A stretch of DNA of 64,000 nt from Mallotus nudiflorus (Eukaryota; Streptophyta; Magnoliopsida; Malpighiales; Euphorbiaceae), in the NCBI GenBank assembly GCA_947683625.1, contig CANTUR010001452.1:62001-126000 (forward strand), written 5' to 3'. Below are positions 59,814-64,000 of the stretch, one piece after another. The notes under the pieces were generated by a model, which was not told the origin of the DNA, did not search any database, and was given only the letters and a program-made list of their open reading frames with translations. The position numbers and the translations under genes were made by a program. The first letter of the stretch is position 1, and each line of letters starts with the position of its first letter.

Positions 59814-62467
59814 TGTCACGACCCAAACTAAAAGGTACATGAATGACACTAGGGAATGAGAATATATAAAGTAATTGAAACTTGTAGTAACCCTTAAAAA
59901 TTTTTCACGAAATAAAAATAATATACTTAACAATAAAATCATAATAAATGCACAATACCAAATACATAAAATAATATTCTTCAAATACAACAACATCTCA
60001 AGTCAGATGAAATCATAATACAAATAACACAAGTTCCATAATTAACTAATGTGGTATCTAGAATTTAGTTATACAATACATATATCAATTCAACATACAT
60101 GATGCAGCTGGTGAAGAATGAACCCGGTGTAAATGGAGAACATTAAAAGGTTGACTGTAAAGTCCTAAAAAAATAAGTGGAGTGGAATCATACCTCACTG
60201 AGTGAATTAATTTTTATAAAATGCATGCTAGTTTTAAAACCATTTGTTAAAACCCTTTTTTTAAAATAAATCAAAATAAGGTAATTATAATTATTAAAAT
60301 CATTTACTTTTCTTGATAATATTTATATAAAAACTCTTTATAACTCTTAACTCAATTTAATATGATATCCTCGTAATAAAATATATGAAATAATTATTCT
60401 AATGAAAAACCTAGTAGAACACTTAAACCATTATTCTAATAATCTTTCAGCTCTCTTTAATCTAAGTGACTATTGTCCTGAGAGCAAGCTCAACCGAATT
60501 ACTGCCATAATCATTTCACTTATCCTATATTGATGTCCTAAGAGAAAACTCAGCCGAGTTACATCCCTTTTTCTGGCCCAATAGCACTAGCTCCACTGAG
60601 CTCTAACCATTCACTTTTGCCCAAGATTACATGCTCCACCAAGTCTATTTCACATTTTACATATATACTGAGATCTTACTCGTGTGCACATGGTCCCAGT
60701 GACACGCACTAGGTAGCACATCCTACCATTAAATCTGAATCAATTTGAATTATAAATAATTAAATAAATAAATCATTAAATAATAAATAATTAAACAATT
60801 AAATAAAAACATAACGAAATAATTTTCCTTTAAGCATGCTTTCAATTACTATTCATAAACATAAAAGAAATGATCATGCATATGGCAATATAAATATATT
60901 CATAAATCAATCATATAATCATTTCTTTATTATTTTTAATTACTTGAAAATATAATGAAAATATGTGCAATACACATTTCATAAAATTAACTCATAGGTT
61001 GAGCGTACTGGACTACATGTTCTCTACTGCCTTGGTGCTACCGCTTGAATCCTGGAGTTCTCTAAAATAAATAATATTTATTTAAAATATGCTCATAAAA
61101 TAAAATAAATAAATTCATGAAAATTCTCTGAATTATGAAAACTATAGAATTGACGAAACTGACTTAACCAAAGACACAAAGTCAATTATAACTAGAAATT
61201 CAACACAGGCCAATGTCAGATTTTACAAGAAATCTACCAAAAATTCAGCAGAGTCTCCTCTATAAAACAGACATCTCTCTGAAAAAAGCAGAGTTATTCC
61301 AATATGAAAACACACTTTGAATATTCTCAAAATCACTATGTCTCAAGTTAGGGCCCTCGAAGTACACTAAATGCCCAACTGAAAACCACTATTCACATAA
61401 ATAACAAAATAATATAATTTTCTATGAAATCACCAAAAATCATAAAATATCATTTAAATACCACAAATTAATTTATTTCCATAATAAAAATTAAAACATA
61501 TTTATTTTCCAACAAATAGTAAAATTCTAGTTAATACTTAAATTTTCATCAATAAACATACAATATTCAAATCTTACAATTACATTAACATTACTTGCAA
61601 CTAACCATTTAAATTACTTAAATATATCACAAAATTAACAAATAACTTATTTCAGCTTAAAAACAATAAATAAGTTTATTGTTCTCATTATTTTTCAAAA
61701 ATTAATATAAATTAATTAAAAATAAAAATAAATTATAAAAATTATTTTAATACTATTATTGTTCAAAAACTATCTAAAACATCATAATTAACAATAATTT
61801 ACTTAAAATAATAAAAATTACAAATCTATAATTATTTTTCCAAAAATTTAATCTTGGCATAAACATTCAAAAATTTATAATAAAAATTCGGTGCATAATT
61901 TCAATAAACTTCCTTAACAAAGATTAATTTACATAATTTATAGAATTTAATAAAAATATAAAAATTATTAAAAAAAGGGACTGCGTGAACAATAATTGAG
62001 ACCCAAAAATTCAAACTTTCAAAATAATTTCAGAAAATTAAATAAAATATATACATGGATAGATTTTAAGCTCCACAACCATTTATCTAAATACAATCAA
62101 CTCTAATTCTAACTCAATTAACACAAAATTAATAAAAATCTAAAAATAGATATACCTCCAATTGAAGCTGATCCAGTTGAAGATCGAAGTAGTCAACTTA
62201 AGGGAATTGAAGCCTAAGCCAGGACAAGCGAAAAGAAATCGTCGACATGTCCATAGGTTACCAAAGTCGATGACGGTATGTATATATATATGTACATATA
62301 TACATACTCTTAAAAATTAAATTACAATGTTATTAACATTATAATTTGAACACCAATTTAATAAAATTAATTAAACTTAATAATCCCCATTTAATATTAA
62401 TAAAATAAAATTCACATTTAAATTCCTAATTAATTTCATAATAAATATCAAAATTCAAGTGATTACA
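59814..62467 (-). mobile_element. 3' LTR of gypsy element B2
   Basis: 2654 bp, TGTCACGACCC...AGTGATTACA, followed by ATGTTCCTTCCTTA (polypurine tract complement). Close relative of the B LTR pieces but without the 431-bp internal duplication. Conserved parts: acceptor-like complement near 60165, CACTAG hairpin near 60700, H1-like stem 61341-61385 and an H2-like stem near 61275. Confidence 0.85.
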
Positions 62468-62481
62468 AATGTTCCTTCCTT

Positions 62482-64000
62482 ATAAAAATTCATCCTCGAA
62501 TTTAAATAAATAAAAAGAAATACGAATGTTTACCAATAAAAAAGATAAGGGTTCGCCATCTGCATTTCCACCTTAGTCTCCTATATGCAATCCTCCACAG
62601 CATGGTTGCTCCATAACACTTTCACCATCGGAATTTCTTTGGTGCAAGGTTAACGAACTTGTCGATCCACTATTGCCACTAGGTACTCTTCACACGTCAA
62701 ATCCTTGCTGAGCTCCACTATTTGAGGTTGAAGGACATGCGAAGGATTCAAAATATATTTCCTAAATATCGATACATGGAACACTGGGTGCATTCGAGAC
62801 AACTCTAGCGATAACACCAGTCTATACGTCACTTCGTTAACCCTCAATCGAATTTTAAAGGCTCTGATGTATCTTGGAGCTAACTTACCCTTCATACTAA
62901 ACCTCATCACTCCCTTCATTGGAGACACTTTTAGAAACACCAAGTCTCCAATAGAGAATGACACGTCCTTCGTCTTAAGGTCTGCATAGCTCTTATATCT
63001 ACTGAAGGCCCTCTTCAACCTCTAATGAATGATGGGAGCCTTTTAAGAAGTCACTTGCACTAATTTTGGTCTTGTTAACTATCTCTCACCAACTTCCCAA
63101 CATAAAGGTGATTTAAAACTTCTTCCATACAGTGCTTCATACGGAGCCATCTTAATACTAGCATGATAACTATTGTTATATGCAAATTCAATCAATGGCA
63201 AATGTACATCCCAATGGCCACCAAAATCCATCACACACATTTGAAGTATATCCTCCAAAGTCTAAATGGTCCTTTTTGACTGACCATCTATTTGAGGATG
63301 AAAAGTTATGCTGAAGTCCAACCTTGTGCCTAAAGCCTTATGTAATTCTTGCCAAAAGACTGAAGTAAAAGTGGCTTCTCTATTAAACACTATACTCACT
63401 GGTACTCCATAGAGACAAAAAATCTGGTTAACATACAATCTTGCCAACCTATCCATAGACTATATCTTCTTAATTGGCAAAAAGTGAGCTAACTTTGTCA
63501 TTTTGTTAACTATCACCCATATAGCATTATAGCCATTTAATGTATGAGGTAACCTACCTATAAAATCCATAGCAATCATATCCCACTTCCACTTTAGGAT
63601 TGGCAACTATTGCAACAATCTTGAAGGCCTATAGTGTTCCAATTTCACCTGCTAACAAGTAAAACACTTGGACATAAAGTCTACAATGTCTCTCTTCATC
63701 CTAGTCCACCAGTATGTATCTTTCAAATCATGATACATTTTGGTAGAACCTGGATGAATACTATAAGCAGAGAAAAGGGCTTCCTCCATAATCTCCTTTC
63801 TCAAATCATCCATATCTAGTACACACAACCTTATGCCTAAATGCAGCATACCCTCATTGTCAATAATAAAGTCTTTAGATTGACCTTATTGCACTTCAAA
63901 CATAATCTTCTACAACTATGGATCTATTCTCTGAGCTGCTTTAACTCTATCCAAGTACACTAGTCATACTCTGAATTGAGTTAAAAGACACTTCTTGGTC
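62482..64000 (-). pseudogene. Element B2 pol pseudogene (integrase part), runs off the window
   Basis: Minus strand, right to left: linker to 63850; zinc-finger region 63849-63652 (second His in YSIHPG and both Cys in KCFTC kept, first His replaced by Leu); integrase core with a piece 63456-63262; integrase C-terminus 63018-62650 (SIGDLVFLKVSPMKGVMRF); chromodomain-like remnant to about 62560. The second catalytic Asp position reads Asn (SIVFNRE) and the catalytic Glu position reads Lys (QSKRT), so even the residues are dead, besides stops. RT and gag are outside the window. Confidence 0.88.

Noticed and set aside
1..64000. tRNA, rRNA, plastid or mitochondrial insertions
   Set aside because: Read through for familiar rRNA and tRNA cores; only the tRNA-Met-complementary primer-binding sites were found.

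Overview
The window looks like nuclear intergenic DNA of a flowering plant. It is AT-rich and made almost entirely of LTR retrotransposons of plant types. I see Ty3/gypsy chromoviruses of Tekay/Del type (gag-protease-RT-RNase H-integrase-chromodomain, primed by initiator tRNA-Met) and a Ty1/copia remnant. I found no host protein gene, tRNA, rRNA, CRISPR array or organelle segment. The species cannot be named from this.

Layout. (1) Positions 1-49528 are a nest of insertions. The oldest visible layer is a minus-strand Ty1/copia element (D; 5' LTR 49032-49528, broken gag-pol 46870-49031). A minus-strand gypsy element B interrupts D. B's left part fills 1-3849, and its 5' LTR is now in three pieces (3850-4511, 31427-33913, 46384-46869). 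Two further minus-strand gypsy elements sit inside that LTR: A (4512-31426) and C (33914-46378, target duplication AATTT). A is in turn split by a plus-strand element T (9663-29020, target duplication AGTAC), and C's 5' LTR carries a solo LTR (42717-44075, target duplication CACAT). (2) 49529-50757 has no gene; its right third resembles a reverse-oriented retroposed tail. (3) 50758-58914 is a truncated minus-strand gypsy element E. Its gag is split by a solo LTR (50875-54177, target duplication GGGTA). (4) 58915-59813 is unassigned and holds a diverged 110-bp direct repeat. (5) 59814-64000 is the 3' LTR and integrase part of a further old minus-strand gypsy element, B2, which runs off the window.

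T is the youngest and best preserved. It is a tandem LTR-internal-LTR-internal-LTR unit with one target duplication around the whole array. The second internal copy keeps a continuous 1031-codon reading frame for RT, RNase H, integrase and chromodomain. Its gag-protease part is broken by nonsense and frameshift changes; the first copy has a different set of breaks. The original coding plan was one gag-pol frame.

The least expected signals are in the roughly 3.1-kb LTRs. They look like a transcribed leader with GC-richer islands bounded by splice-site-like sequences. One AG acceptor-like site lies a single base before the gag ATG. A cluster of RNA-like hairpins keeps its pairing in LTRs whose sequences have diverged. 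Both were read by eye and need computation or RNA data to confirm.
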